56,129 bases of DNA from an uncultured Acidimicrobiaceae bacterium (GTDB lineage: Bacteria; Actinomycetota; Acidimicrobiia; Spongiisociales; UBA5794): the NCBI GenBank assembly GCA_947258985.1, contig CAMYKI010000029.1, forward strand, positions 1-56,129. Direction: 5' to 3'. Position numbers and translations under genes: made by a program. The notes beneath the pieces were generated by a model, which saw nothing but the letters and a program-made list of their open reading frames with translations, did no database searches and was not told where the DNA came from. Positions 42,933-51,251 of this stretch are shown piece after piece (positions within the stretch are counted from its first letter, which is position 1; each line of letters starts with the position of its first letter).

Positions 42933-43442
42933 ATGCGCAGACGACTCTTGATCGCCGCCACCATTGCGGTTCTGGCCATCTCGGGGTGCAATAGCGGTGA
43001 CGGGGGCGCCCAGGGAGATGACGGGCAGGCCGGATCGAGCGATCCCATCGGCGATGACGAGGTCAATCGCTACCAGCTCGCCTTGACCGGGGATGTGGAA
43101 GTCGATCACACCGGTGGTCTGCTGTGCCGAGTCGATGATGGCGTTCTCTCTTTCGATTTTGCGATCGATGCCTACGACGGGCCGATCAGCTACGTGGCGG
43201 AAGTACCCGGCTTCGACCCGGGCAACACAGCCTTCGAGGGAACATTCACCTTCGAAGACTCCCCCGGCCAATCTCAGGGACCGATCGAGATCACCTTCTC
43301 GATGGGAGATCCCCCGGAGGGGTACGAAGGGGTGGTGCGCGCCGCCGGCGTCACCACCGGCTCGATGTCGGGAGATGCGGGAGCGGCAGACATCAACGGA
43401 ACCTACGCCTGCTTCCTGATGGATGCCGAGGTCGGCCGCTAG
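42933..43442 (+). CDS. lipoprotein of unknown function
   Basis: 169 residues: signal MRRRLLIAATIAVLAISGC with lipobox, an acidic Gly/Asp linker, then a beta-rich domain (ISYVAEVPGFDPGNTAFEGT, PIEITFSMGDPPEGYEGVV) with two Cys (LLCRVDDG and YACFLMD) that could pair. It is not recognised. GGGGAG precedes ATG 42933. Its last 4 bases overlap the end of the converging small membrane-protein gene. Confidence 0.6.
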   Translation: MRRRLLIAATIAVLAISGCNSGDGGAQGDDGQAGSSDPIGDDEVNRYQLALTGDVEVDHTGGLLCRVDDGVLSFDFAIDAYDGPISYVAEVPGFDPGNTAFEGTFTFEDSPGQSQGPIEITFSMGDPPEGYEGVVRAAGVTTGSMSGDAGAADINGTYACFLMDAEVGR

Positions 43443-43621
43443 TAGGCCCACGCGGCGACAACGAGAACCACGGTCAGCACGACCGGGAGCAACACCTCGG
43501 CCAGATCGCGCAACGACCCCGTCCGTCTGCGCTCGGCCGCACCCGCCAGTTCGCGCCACAGAATGAGAGCCAGGCCTATCCCGACAATCACGGTGGCAAC
43601 CACGAGGACGACGTCTTCCAC
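43439..43621 (-). CDS. small two-helix membrane protein in the ctaA-ctaB operon
   Basis: 60 residues from the GTG at 43621: helix 1 VEDVVLVVATVIVGIGLALI, a basic loop AERRRTGS, and helix 2 VLLPVVLTVVLVVAAWAY reaching the C-terminus. It starts 2 bases after the ctaB stop, so it is cotranscribed. It is not recognised. A role in cytochrome oxidase assembly or as a small oxidase subunit is suggested only by position. Confidence 0.55.
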   Translation of the reverse strand: MEDVVLVVATVIVGIGLALILWRELAGAAERRRTGSLRDLAEVLLPVVLTVVLVVAAWAY

Positions 43622-43623
43622 GA

Positions 43624-44523
43624 TCAGCCCAGCACCAGTACATCGACCGCAATCGCCAGGAAGATGACGCTGAGATAGACGTTGGAGTAGCCGAAATACT
43701 TCATGGCGGCCTCCGGGTGATCGCGCAACACCCAGGTCCCCCCCAAGAAGGCGACACCGGCGATTGCCGCAATCACCATGTAGAGCCAGCCGACGGGACC
43801 TGTCGCGTAGAGCAGCAGGGTCGTCCCCACCAGAACGACGGTGTAGGCAAGCATGTGATCCATCGCCCGCTTCTCCCCAACGACAACCGGCAGCATCGGC
43901 ACTCCCGCTCGCTCGTAGTCCTCCCGGTATCGGATGGCCAACGCCCAGAAGTGAGGCGGAGTCCAGAAGAAGACGATCGCAAACATGATCCATGCGGGCA
44001 GCTCAACGGTATTGGTGACCGCGGCCCAGCCCACAAGCACCGGCATGGCCCCTGCCGCGCCGCCGATGACGATGTTCTGCGTGGTCGTGCGCTTGAGGAG
44101 CATTGAATAGACGAACACGTAGAACAGCAGACCCACGGTGGACAAGACAGATGCCAAGAAGTTGGTTGTTGCCCACAGCCAGACGAACCCGGCCACCCCG
44201 AGAGCAGCCCCGAATATGACGACGGCACGTTTCGAGACCCGGTTTGTGGGGAGAGGGCGACTCTTGGTGCGGCTCATGACACGATCGATGTCGCTGTCGA
44301 TCGCCTGGTTGATTGCGTTTGCCCCGGCGCTCGAGAGCGTCCCCCCAAACAGCGTGGCGAACACCAGCCACCATCCAGGCCATCCCCCGGCAGCCGCCAC
44401 CATCGCAGGCAGAGTTGTGACCAGCAGAAGCTCAACGATCCGAAGTTTCATCAACTCGACGTAGGTCTTGAGGATCGACGTCTCGGTGCGGGGATTGGAG
44501 ATATGAACGGTCGGTTTCGTCAT
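43624..44523 (-). CDS. ctaB: protoheme IX farnesyltransferase (heme O synthase)
   Basis: 299 residues with the UbiA-type prenyltransferase motifs NAINQAIDSDIDRVMSRTKS (DxxxD) and a second aspartate-rich region around YREDYERAGVPMLPVVVGEK, plus FFWTPPHFWALAIRY and about eight membrane helices. It adds farnesyl to heme b to make heme O for aa3-type oxidase. The start overlaps the end of ctaA by 4 bases. Confidence 0.94.
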   Translation of the reverse strand: MTKPTVHISNPRTETSILKTYVELMKLRIVELLLVTTLPAMVAAAGGWPGWWLVFATLFGGTLSSAGANAINQAIDSDIDRVMSRTKSRPLPTNRVSKRAVVIFGAALGVAGFVWLWATTNFLASVLSTVGLLFYVFVYSMLLKRTTTQNIVIGGAAGAMPVLVGWAAVTNTVELPAWIMFAIVFFWTPPHFWALAIRYREDYERAGVPMLPVVVGEKRAMDHMLAYTVVLVGTTLLLYATGPVGWLYMVIAAIAGVAFLGGTWVLRDHPEAAMKYFGYSNVYLSVIFLAIAVDVLVLG

Positions 44524-45491
44524 ACCGACTCAGCCACCGGAAGGTCGGGCCGGTTGGCTGCGGTTTCCCGAGTGCCGCCGATGAGATGAGCCCCAAGCAG
44601 GACAAAGCCAATCCAGAGGAGATCGGCAACGAACAGGTGAATCAATTGTGTCTCGAGCGGAACTTCCAACGCAATGTTGAGCAGGCCCACGAAGAACTGC
44701 AACCACACGATTCCTTGAATACCAAGCGCAAGCCATCTCACGATGCCTTCTGCCCCCGCGGCGAGATACCGCACCAGCATGTAGAGGGCGAGTCCCCCAA
44801 TGATGGCGACGAACGGGTGAATCGATCTGATCTGGCGGAGTACGGGTTCAGTCACCTGGACCTCGCCGGGGACTGCGGCAGCAAGCGTGTCGGATTGAAT
44901 GAGGGTGTCGGCGAGCGCATTGAGGGCACCGGTGGCGCCGATAACCAGGACAATGCCGAGCCCGGCAAGCACCAGCTGATCTCGGCGATTGCCGGTGTCG
45001 ATTCGGAAACCCAGCCCTCCCGATGCATAGAAGGCAACCAGCGCCATGGCGCCAACGAGCAAGAACGTGTTGACCAGGTGGAGCGGGACCACAATGAGCC
45101 GTGCGATCGACGCATCGAACTCGACCCAACCGAAGAGCACGAGCGAGGCGCCGAGCAGCGACTCGATCACGAGCAAGACGCCGGCGGCGAACACCGCCCT
45201 GCGAAGACGGTGCTCTTTCGGAAAGTCCCGCCGCACCAGTACGAACAGCGCAATCAGGACGAAGCCGAGCAGCCCGGTCATCAGGCGATGGCTTACCTCG
45301 ATGGCAGTGTGGTAATTGCCGATCTCAGGAATGAACTGGCCACCGCATATTGGCCATGACTCGCCGCATCCGGCGCCCGAATCGGTTGCACGAACCAGGG
45401 CCCCACCCACCACCACGGCCACGGTGAGGGCAAGAAGGCTCCACGAGAGCACCCTGATCTGCTTGCTGGGGATGGGGTCGACGGCCGACAT
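44520..45491 (-). CDS. ctaA: heme A synthase
   Basis: About 323 residues with eight membrane helices and the heme-ligand His residues of CtaA: TAIEVSHRLMTGLLGF, VVPLHLVNTFLLVGAMALV, IRSIHPFVAIIGGLALYM and LETQLIHLFVADLLW. RATDSGAGCGESWPICGG is the family's extracytoplasmic Cys loop. It oxidises heme O to heme A. It is coupled to ctaB by a 4-base overlap. A TTG six bases upstream (45497) is an alternative start. Confidence 0.93.
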   Translation of the reverse strand: MSAVDPIPSKQIRVLSWSLLALTVAVVVGGALVRATDSGAGCGESWPICGGQFIPEIGNYHTAIEVSHRLMTGLLGFVLIALFVLVRRDFPKEHRLRRAVFAAGVLLVIESLLGASLVLFGWVEFDASIARLIVVPLHLVNTFLLVGAMALVAFYASGGLGFRIDTGNRRDQLVLAGLGIVLVIGATGALNALADTLIQSDTLAAAVPGEVQVTEPVLRQIRSIHPFVAIIGGLALYMLVRYLAAGAEGIVRWLALGIQGIVWLQFFVGLLNIALEVPLETQLIHLFVADLLWIGFVLLGAHLIGGTRETAANRPDLPVAESV

Positions 45492-45497
45492 GTGCAA

Positions 45498-45797
45498 ATC
45501 GTAACGGACTCAAGAAGGTCGGAATTCGCCAGCAGGGCCCCGGCTCAGTCGTCATCGCCCTGGTCGCAGAAAAGTTCCACCAACATCACTGCCGCGTCAC
45601 AATCGAAATAGGAATGTCGGAAGTGAGCCCGCACTAGTTGACTCCCTAGCGCAGGCTCGTACTCCACCGAGATCGGTGAATGGTTCCGGTGGAGAAATAG
45701 GTACCGAACCGCGTCTTCGTCCGGGTGCGCGACATTGGTACAGGGGGCGGCCGGTTCGCAGTGGCGTTCCCGGCCGATGCTTGAGAAAGGGAACCAT
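45498..45797 (-). other. 300-base gap with a possible gene remnant
   Basis: No accepted gene. On the minus strand one frame ending at TGA 45545 gives about 70 residues with natural composition (NVAHPDEDAVRYLFLHRN, SPISVEYEPALGSQ, AAVMLVELFCDQGDDD), but it runs up into the glycosyltransferase gene without a credible start. It may be the tail of a decayed gene. I see no tRNA, repeat or clear terminator here. Confidence 0.3.
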
Positions 45798-47036
45798 CTA
45801 ATCGGCCATCGTGGTTTGCATGTCCAGCGAACGCAGACCGCCCGCCCTGTGTAGCCACCACGACGCGATGACGAATAGCGCGATCGGAGTCACGTGGAGA
45901 TACACGCCGATGGCGTTGTCGAGGATGACGGCGGCAAACCAACCTAGTGCTCCCACGAGAAACACCCAGGCTCCGGCGACAACGGTGAGCGGACGCGCGG
46001 ATGGATACCCCCGCCACAGCAGAACACCTGGAACAGCTAACAGCACCAGGTCGTAAAGGCCAGACCGAGGAGAGATCAGTAGACCAACTACCACCGCAAG
46101 GGAGAGAGCCACGTCGAGGCGATGGCCCCAGGTCCGAAGCCGGATGACAAACCAAGCGACTACAGCGAGAGCGCTCGCCAGCCACAACACCGTCGCGACG
46201 GTCGTATCTACTACCGCCGAAAGCCACATCTCGTTGAGTGACACCCCCGATCTAGCCACCTTGCCCAAGAACCCACCGCCCAATTCATCCATGACGTCCA
46301 GGTAGGCGGACCAACCACCCGGCACAATGAAACCGCTTGCGGCAAGAACCACCACGGTACACATCGACCCCAGAATCGCACGGCGAAACGAGTGAGCGCG
46401 CAGCAACCACCAAAGGCCAACACCGGCGGCATAGAAGGGCTTGAAAGCAAGTAGGCCGAGAAGCGCACCGGCAATCCAGAGTCGACCTCGCTGTAGTGCC
46501 AGAAAGACCGCAAGCAACAACGCTGCCACCCACATGCCCGTTTGCCCAAGATGAATCGTGAAATAGCCGGGCATACTCACCACAACGAGGCCGAGAGCGA
46601 CATACGGCTGCGGTAGTCCGGAACGGCTCGCCATCCAGCCGAACGCAACAAGCCCACCAAGCATGAACAGCGCATAGGCAACGCCGAACGGAAGGAACGT
46701 CAGCGGTACCATCACCAACGGAAAGAACGGCGGAGCACCAAACCAGTAGACATCGAGATCCTGGCTGCCCGTTGCCGCCCTCATCCGGGCATTGAACAGG
46801 TCCGGCTCGTACACATCGGCTCCGTTGCCCTCGACCACCATCAATCCAGAGGTATAGAAAGCCCCGAAGTCGACCCCGGCCGATTCACCGGTTCCCCCGA
46901 TACCGACTGCCACGAGAAAGACCGCGGCCGTAATCCCGATAGATAGTACAAACGCCAGCTTGATCAGGACGGGCCTGAGAGTCGTGTCGGGGATCCGCTG
47001 CACCGGCGCAACAACGGGACGTTTCTGCTTCCGCAC
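45798..47036 (-). CDS. GT87/DUF2029-type polyprenol-phosphate mannosyltransferase-like membrane protein
   Basis: 412 residues with about ten membrane helices. The first extracytoplasmic loop carries the catalytic-type acidic motif VDFGAFYTSGLMVVEGNGAD and DVYWFGAPPFFPLVMVPL, as in GT-C enzymes of the DUF2029/PimE group. These transfer mannose or arabinose from a lipid carrier outside the membrane; the acceptor is unknown. GTG 47036 directly abuts the stop of the hybrid kinase gene (TAGGTG), so the two are coupled. Confidence 0.75.
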   Translation of the reverse strand: MRKQKRPVVAPVQRIPDTTLRPVLIKLAFVLSIGITAAVFLVAVGIGGTGESAGVDFGAFYTSGLMVVEGNGADVYEPDLFNARMRAATGSQDLDVYWFGAPPFFPLVMVPLTFLPFGVAYALFMLGGLVAFGWMASRSGLPQPYVALGLVVVSMPGYFTIHLGQTGMWVAALLLAVFLALQRGRLWIAGALLGLLAFKPFYAAGVGLWWLLRAHSFRRAILGSMCTVVVLAASGFIVPGGWSAYLDVMDELGGGFLGKVARSGVSLNEMWLSAVVDTTVATVLWLASALAVVAWFVIRLRTWGHRLDVALSLAVVVGLLISPRSGLYDLVLLAVPGVLLWRGYPSARPLTVVAGAWVFLVGALGWFAAVILDNAIGVYLHVTPIALFVIASWWLHRAGGLRSLDMQTTMAD

Positions 47037-48680
47037 CTATCGAGATTCCGGGTTGTTCGCAGCCATCCGTTCGACTGTCTCGAACAGCTCCTGCGGCCGA
47101 TACGGCTTTGAAAGGTACCCGTCCATACCTGCTTCTGCGCACCGTTGCCGATCGTCGTACGCTGTGATGGCGACTATGGGAACATGCGGCAGGCCGCGTT
47201 GCTCCTCGGCCCGTATGGCCGCGGTCGCCTCGATCCCGTCCATGACGGGCATTTGCAGGTCCATCAGGACGACGTCGTACCTTTCGAGGCGGATGGCCTC
47301 GAGAGCGAGCCTCCCGTTCTGAACCGCCGTCACAGAATGATCACGGTTCTCGAGCATCCGCGTCGTCAGGCGTAGATTGGTCGGGCTGTCGTCGGCGATG
47401 AGAACCTTGAGGCTGCTTCTGCCTTCGCGCAGCCAGTGGCTGGTTACCAGAGTTGTTGTATCACCCTTAGCGGCGAGCTCGATCACTGCTTCGACTGTGT
47501 CGCCGACGTCGCCGGGCGCAATTGGGCCTGCGAGGTAGCCGGCGACCCCGAGCTGGCGACACATTGTGGAATCACCACGCCGTCCCGACGGGACGGTGAT
47601 GACCACTGGAATCCTCGTGGTCAGCGCCGAATTGAAACGCTCGAATGTCTGAAAGGGATCGTCCTGAACCGCCAGGACCACGGCTCGAATCGGGCTATCC
47701 CTCTCCTCGGCGCGTCGTAGCGCCCCAAAGGCGGGCTCGAGATGGGCGACGGCAATGGGCGACATCGACGTCTCCCCCAGGGTGGTCACCAGACGGCGCC
47801 GTTCCTCTTCAACATCAGACAGAACCAGCACTGGAACCTCGGCCGATGGCGCCATGAACGCTTCGAGTATCTGCGGTGTTTCATCCGGTGCTTCGCCGAT
47901 TTGCAGCGTTGCTGTGCAGTGAAAAGTGGTGCCGGCACCGGTGGAGCTTTCGAGCCAGATCCGGCCGCCCATACGGTTGGCGATGCGACCTGCGATGGGG
48001 AGTCCCAATCCGATGCCACCGAAGTTGCGGCCGGTCGCCGCGTTGCCCTGCGAGAACCAGTCGAAGATTGTCTCCTGAGCGTCCTCCGGGATGCCGATCC
48101 CGGTGTCGGTGACGGCGATGTGAAGAGCGAGATCGCCACTACGACTCTTCTCCCCGCCGACGCGGACGCGCACCGCGCCAACGTTGGTGAACCTGACGGC
48201 GTTCTCGACCAGATTCGAGATCATCTGCCGGAAGCGACCCGGATCGCCAACCACCCAGTCCTCGAGACCGGGCTGGAACTCGTGAGTCAGATCCAATCCC
48301 TTTTCAGCCGCGGAAGGGGCATGCATCTTCATTAGGTGATCGACCGTGCGCCGCAGCAGGAACGGTGTGGACTCCAAGATGAAGTTGCCGTCCTCGAGCC
48401 TCGAGACATCGTACAGATCGTTGACCAGCGTAAGGAGCGAGCCGGCAGAGTTCAGGGAACCAACCAGGGCCCCGCGTTGTTCCACGGTCAGATCGGATTC
48501 CAGCACGTCGCCGGTGTTGGAAATGATTTCGTTGACGTAGTTGCGAATCTCGCGGCTCGTGTTGACCAGGAACCTGGAGCGCGCCTCGTCCGCCCCGGTT
48601 GGAGGTGTTTCGGGCTCGGTCGAGCGCAGGTCAATAGCTTTGTCCACCGCAGCCACCCCCTTCGCGAGTATCTGAGGCAC
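47037..48680 (-). CDS. hybrid histidine kinase-like protein with two receiver domains, first two modules degenerate
   Basis: 547 residues. The HisKA-like helix reads FLVNTSREIRNYVNEIIS where active kinases have SHE(I/L)RTPL, so the phosphoacceptor His is Arg. The HATPase looks intact (NLVENAVRFT, DTGIGIPEDA, GGIGLGLPIAGRI). Receiver 1 (about 285-400) lacks the phospho-Asp (AVVLAVQDDP). Receiver 2 (about 425-540) is complete (LIADDSPTN, VVLMDLQMPVMDG, YLSKPYRP). No sensor or membrane domain is present. AAGGGGG suggests the real start may be the GTG at 48647. It is probably an output or phosphatase module for another kinase, coupled to the GT87-like gene. Confidence 0.8.
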   Translation of the reverse strand: MPQILAKGVAAVDKAIDLRSTEPETPPTGADEARSRFLVNTSREIRNYVNEIISNTGDVLESDLTVEQRGALVGSLNSAGSLLTLVNDLYDVSRLEDGNFILESTPFLLRRTVDHLMKMHAPSAAEKGLDLTHEFQPGLEDWVVGDPGRFRQMISNLVENAVRFTNVGAVRVRVGGEKSRSGDLALHIAVTDTGIGIPEDAQETIFDWFSQGNAATGRNFGGIGLGLPIAGRIANRMGGRIWLESSTGAGTTFHCTATLQIGEAPDETPQILEAFMAPSAEVPVLVLSDVEEERRRLVTTLGETSMSPIAVAHLEPAFGALRRAEERDSPIRAVVLAVQDDPFQTFERFNSALTTRIPVVITVPSGRRGDSTMCRQLGVAGYLAGPIAPGDVGDTVEAVIELAAKGDTTTLVTSHWLREGRSSLKVLIADDSPTNLRLTTRMLENRDHSVTAVQNGRLALEAIRLERYDVVLMDLQMPVMDGIEATAAIRAEEQRGLPHVPIVAITAYDDRQRCAEAGMDGYLSKPYRPQELFETVERMAANNPESR

Positions 48681-48734
48681 GCTGGAACACCAAGGAAGAC
48701 ATCGGCTGGGTCCACGAGGTACTTGACCAATCGT

Positions 48735-48780
48735 GTCTGGCGTACTTCAGCGCCGTATACGGCGCTGAAGTACGCCAGAC
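48735..48780. repeat. perfect 46-bp palindrome, copy B
   Basis: Same element as 37623-37668, differing at one position in each arm: CCTCAG to CTTCAG and CTGAGG to CTGAAG. The pair of changes keeps the palindrome perfect. It starts 10 bases after the hypE stop (minus strand) and lies upstream of the hybrid kinase gene. Confidence 0.95.
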
Positions 48781-48789
48781 CCCGGAGAT

Positions 48790-49848
48790 TCAGCAGATTC
48801 GGGGAAGCTGCTCGCCGACCTGAGTGTCCACCACCCGAGTCGCACCGATGGCGGTCTTGGCTACGACGACACCGGGATGATTGGCGACGATCTCGCCGAT
48901 TGCGACGGCGTCGGTGCCCAATTGGTCGGCCCACATGATTTCGAGCGCCCGCTCGGCTTGATCCGGCGGCACCACGACCACCATTTTGCCCTCGTTGGCT
49001 ACATAGAAGGGGTCCATGCCCAGCATCTCGCAGGCGGAGGCGACTGCCCGCTGCACGGGAAGGCTGCGCTCCTCGACAACTACGCCGACTTCGCCTGCAG
49101 CGGCAAACTCGTTGAGAGTGGCGGCAAGCCCTCCCCTGGTGGGGTCACGCAGCGCCCTGACATTGATATCGGCCTCGAGCAGCGCGGCGACCAGATGGTT
49201 GAGGGCCGCGGTATCCGACCTTATAGCGGACTCGAACTCGAGGCCTTCCCGCACGCTCATGATCGCCATCCCGTGATCGCCAATCGTACCGTTGACCAGG
49301 ACCACGTCTCCCGGGCGTACATTCTTCGGGTGGACATCAATCCCCTGGCGCAAGACCCCGATGCCGGTCGTGTTGATGTAGACACCGTCACCGTGACCCT
49401 TGTCCACCACCTTGGTATCGCCGGTGACAAGTTGCACCCCGGCATGATCGGCGGCCTTGGCCATCGACCGGGCGAGGGCCGCCAGTTCGTCGATCGGCAT
49501 ACCCTCTTCGAGGATCATTGCCACACTCACGTACAGCGGCGTCGCCCCCGCCATCGCAACATCGTTGACCGTGCCGTTGACTGCCAGTTCGCCGATATCG
49601 CCGCCGGGAAAGACCCGGGGCCGAACAACAAAGCTGTCGGTGGACATGGCGATCCTGCCGGCCGGAAGCTCCAGCACCGCCGCATCGCCGAGACCTTCGA
49701 GATGCTCGTTACGAAACGCTGGGAGGAATAGATGTTCGATCAGCTCTGCGGAGAGCTTGCCGCCGCCACCGTGTCCCATGACGATGTTTGGCTGGTCCCG
49801 CAGCGGTGCGGGGCAGGTCCATCCGTCGATAGTGGCGCCGTCGCTCAC
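48790..49848 (-). CDS. hypE: [NiFe]-hydrogenase maturation protein HypE
   Basis: 352 residues from the GTG at 49848: AIR-synthase-like fold with [60 protein letters not shown] and [15 protein letters not shown]. It ends in PRIC, whose terminal Cys carries the carbamoyl/cyano group made with HypF. It dehydrates the thiocarboxamide to thiocyanate for the Fe ligands. The GTG overlaps the hypD stop (GTGA). It is the last gene of the hyp operon, followed by the 46-bp palindrome. Confidence 0.95.
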   Translation of the reverse strand: MSDGATIDGWTCPAPLRDQPNIVMGHGGGGKLSAELIEHLFLPAFRNEHLEGLGDAAVLELPAGRIAMSTDSFVVRPRVFPGGDIGELAVNGTVNDVAMAGATPLYVSVAMILEEGMPIDELAALARSMAKAADHAGVQLVTGDTKVVDKGHGDGVYINTTGIGVLRQGIDVHPKNVRPGDVVLVNGTIGDHGMAIMSVREGLEFESAIRSDTAALNHLVAALLEADINVRALRDPTRGGLAATLNEFAAAGEVGVVVEERSLPVQRAVASACEMLGMDPFYVANEGKMVVVVPPDQAERALEIMWADQLGTDAVAIGEIVANHPGVVVAKTAIGATRVVDTQVGEQLPRIC

Positions 49849-50954
49849 GCGGTGACCCCCTCGATCTCGATGAAGCGGCCGTACGTGTAATAGGCGGCGC
49901 AGGCTCCCTCGCTCGAGACCATTGTCGCCCCGAGCGGCTTGCGCGGCGTGCACGCCTTGCCGAACGCCTCGCACTCGTTCGGCTTGATCAGTCCCTGGAG
50001 GACCTCGCCGGAACGGCAGATTTCGGGCTCCTGGGTATCGATATCGCCAACGTCGAATCGCTCTGCAGCGTCGAAGTCGGCGTAGCGTTGCGACAGTTCC
50101 CAGCCGCTGCCCGGGATCATCCCAATTCCCCGCCAGTTCCGATCGGTGGTTTCGAAGACATCGGCGATCAGCGTCTGTGCGGCCTTGTTACCGTCGAAGT
50201 TGACAGCTCGGGTGTAAGCGTTCTCGGCGGCGGGGGTCCCCGCTTCGAGTTGGACAACCGTCTTGCGGATCCCCTCGAGCACGTCGAGCGGCTCAAAGCC
50301 GGTCACGACGATGGGTACCTGGTATTCCTCAACGATCGGGACGTACTCTGAGAAGCCCATCACCGAACACACGTGTCCGGCGGCGAGAAAAGCCTGGACC
50401 CGGTTGACCGGCGAGTCGAGTACCGCCCGGATTGCCGGTGGTACCAGGACGTGGGATACCAGCATCGAAAAGTTGCTCAGCCTGAGCTGTTTGGCCTGGT
50501 AGACGGCCATGGCGTTGGCAGGGGCAGTGGTCTCAAACCCGATCCCGAAGAACACCACCTGCTTGTCCGGGTTCTCCCTGGCGATCTTGATGGCGTCGAG
50601 TGGCGAGTAGACGATGCGGACGTCTCCACCATCACCTTTGACCTGGAAGAGATCCCGCGTGCTGCCGGGAACGCGGAGCATGTCGCCAAATGAACAGAAG
50701 ATGACATCCTCGCGACCGGCAATGGCGAGTGCCTTGTCGATGGTGTCGAGCGGGGTGACACACACCGGGCATCCCGGCCCATGAACGAGTTCGATGTTCT
50801 CGTTGAGCAGCTTGTCGATGCCGTTGCGGATGATTGAGTGAGTCTGTCCCCCGCACACCTCCATCATTACCCACGGCTGGGTGGTGATCCGGTCGATCTC
50901 GTCGAATAGCTTCCGAGCGAGCTCGGGGTCGCGATACTCGTCGAGGTACTTCAC
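49845..50954 (-). CDS. hypD: [NiFe]-hydrogenase maturation protein HypD
   Basis: 369 residues, full length: [32 protein letters not shown] (Cys pair), [30 protein letters not shown], and the C-terminal 4Fe-4S region with [31 protein letters not shown] and EGACAAYY. With HypC it forms the scaffold on which Fe(CN)2CO is built. It overlaps hypC by 4 bases upstream and hypE by 4 bases downstream. Confidence 0.96.
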   Translation of the reverse strand: MKYLDEYRDPELARKLFDEIDRITTQPWVMMEVCGGQTHSIIRNGIDKLLNENIELVHGPGCPVCVTPLDTIDKALAIAGREDVIFCSFGDMLRVPGSTRDLFQVKGDGGDVRIVYSPLDAIKIARENPDKQVVFFGIGFETTAPANAMAVYQAKQLRLSNFSMLVSHVLVPPAIRAVLDSPVNRVQAFLAAGHVCSVMGFSEYVPIVEEYQVPIVVTGFEPLDVLEGIRKTVVQLEAGTPAAENAYTRAVNFDGNKAAQTLIADVFETTDRNWRGIGMIPGSGWELSQRYADFDAAERFDVGDIDTQEPEICRSGEVLQGLIKPNECEAFGKACTPRKPLGATMVSSEGACAAYYTYGRFIEIEGVTA

Positions 50955-51247
50955 GGATGTTCCTCGCCTGCCGCGATGGCCTCTTCGGCGGCGAGAGCGG
51001 CGGTTGCATCAAGCTCGCTTTCGAGCACCCCCATCTCTTTCATGAGCGCAAGCGTTTCGTGAGCAGACGCCTCGTCGACCTTGGTGATGCCGAACCCGAC
51101 ATGAACGATGGTGTAGTCGCCGACCTCGGCCTCAGGTACGAAAGAGAGACAGATCTCTTTGACGATCCCATCGAAGTCGACCTTGCCCATCCGGGCTCCG
51201 TCGAGGTCGTAGACCTCAACCACTCTTCCGGGAATCCCGAGACACAT
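50951..51247 (-). CDS. hypC: [NiFe]-hydrogenase maturation chaperone HypC
   Basis: 98 residues beginning [12 protein letters not shown], the HypC/HupF hallmark with the Fe-binding Cys at position 2, followed by the small beta-barrel ([20 protein letters not shown]). It delivers the Fe-cyano-carbonyl unit to the hydrogenase large subunit and partners HypD. The C-terminal Ala/Glu-rich tail (about 20 residues) is longer than minimal. It starts 4 bases after the hypF stop and overlaps hypD by 4 bases. Confidence 0.95.
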   Translation of the reverse strand: MCLGIPGRVVEVYDLDGARMGKVDFDGIVKEICLSFVPEAEVGDYTIVHVGFGITKVDEASAHETLALMKEMGVLESELDATAALAAEEAIAAGEEHP

Positions 51248-51251
51248 ACCT

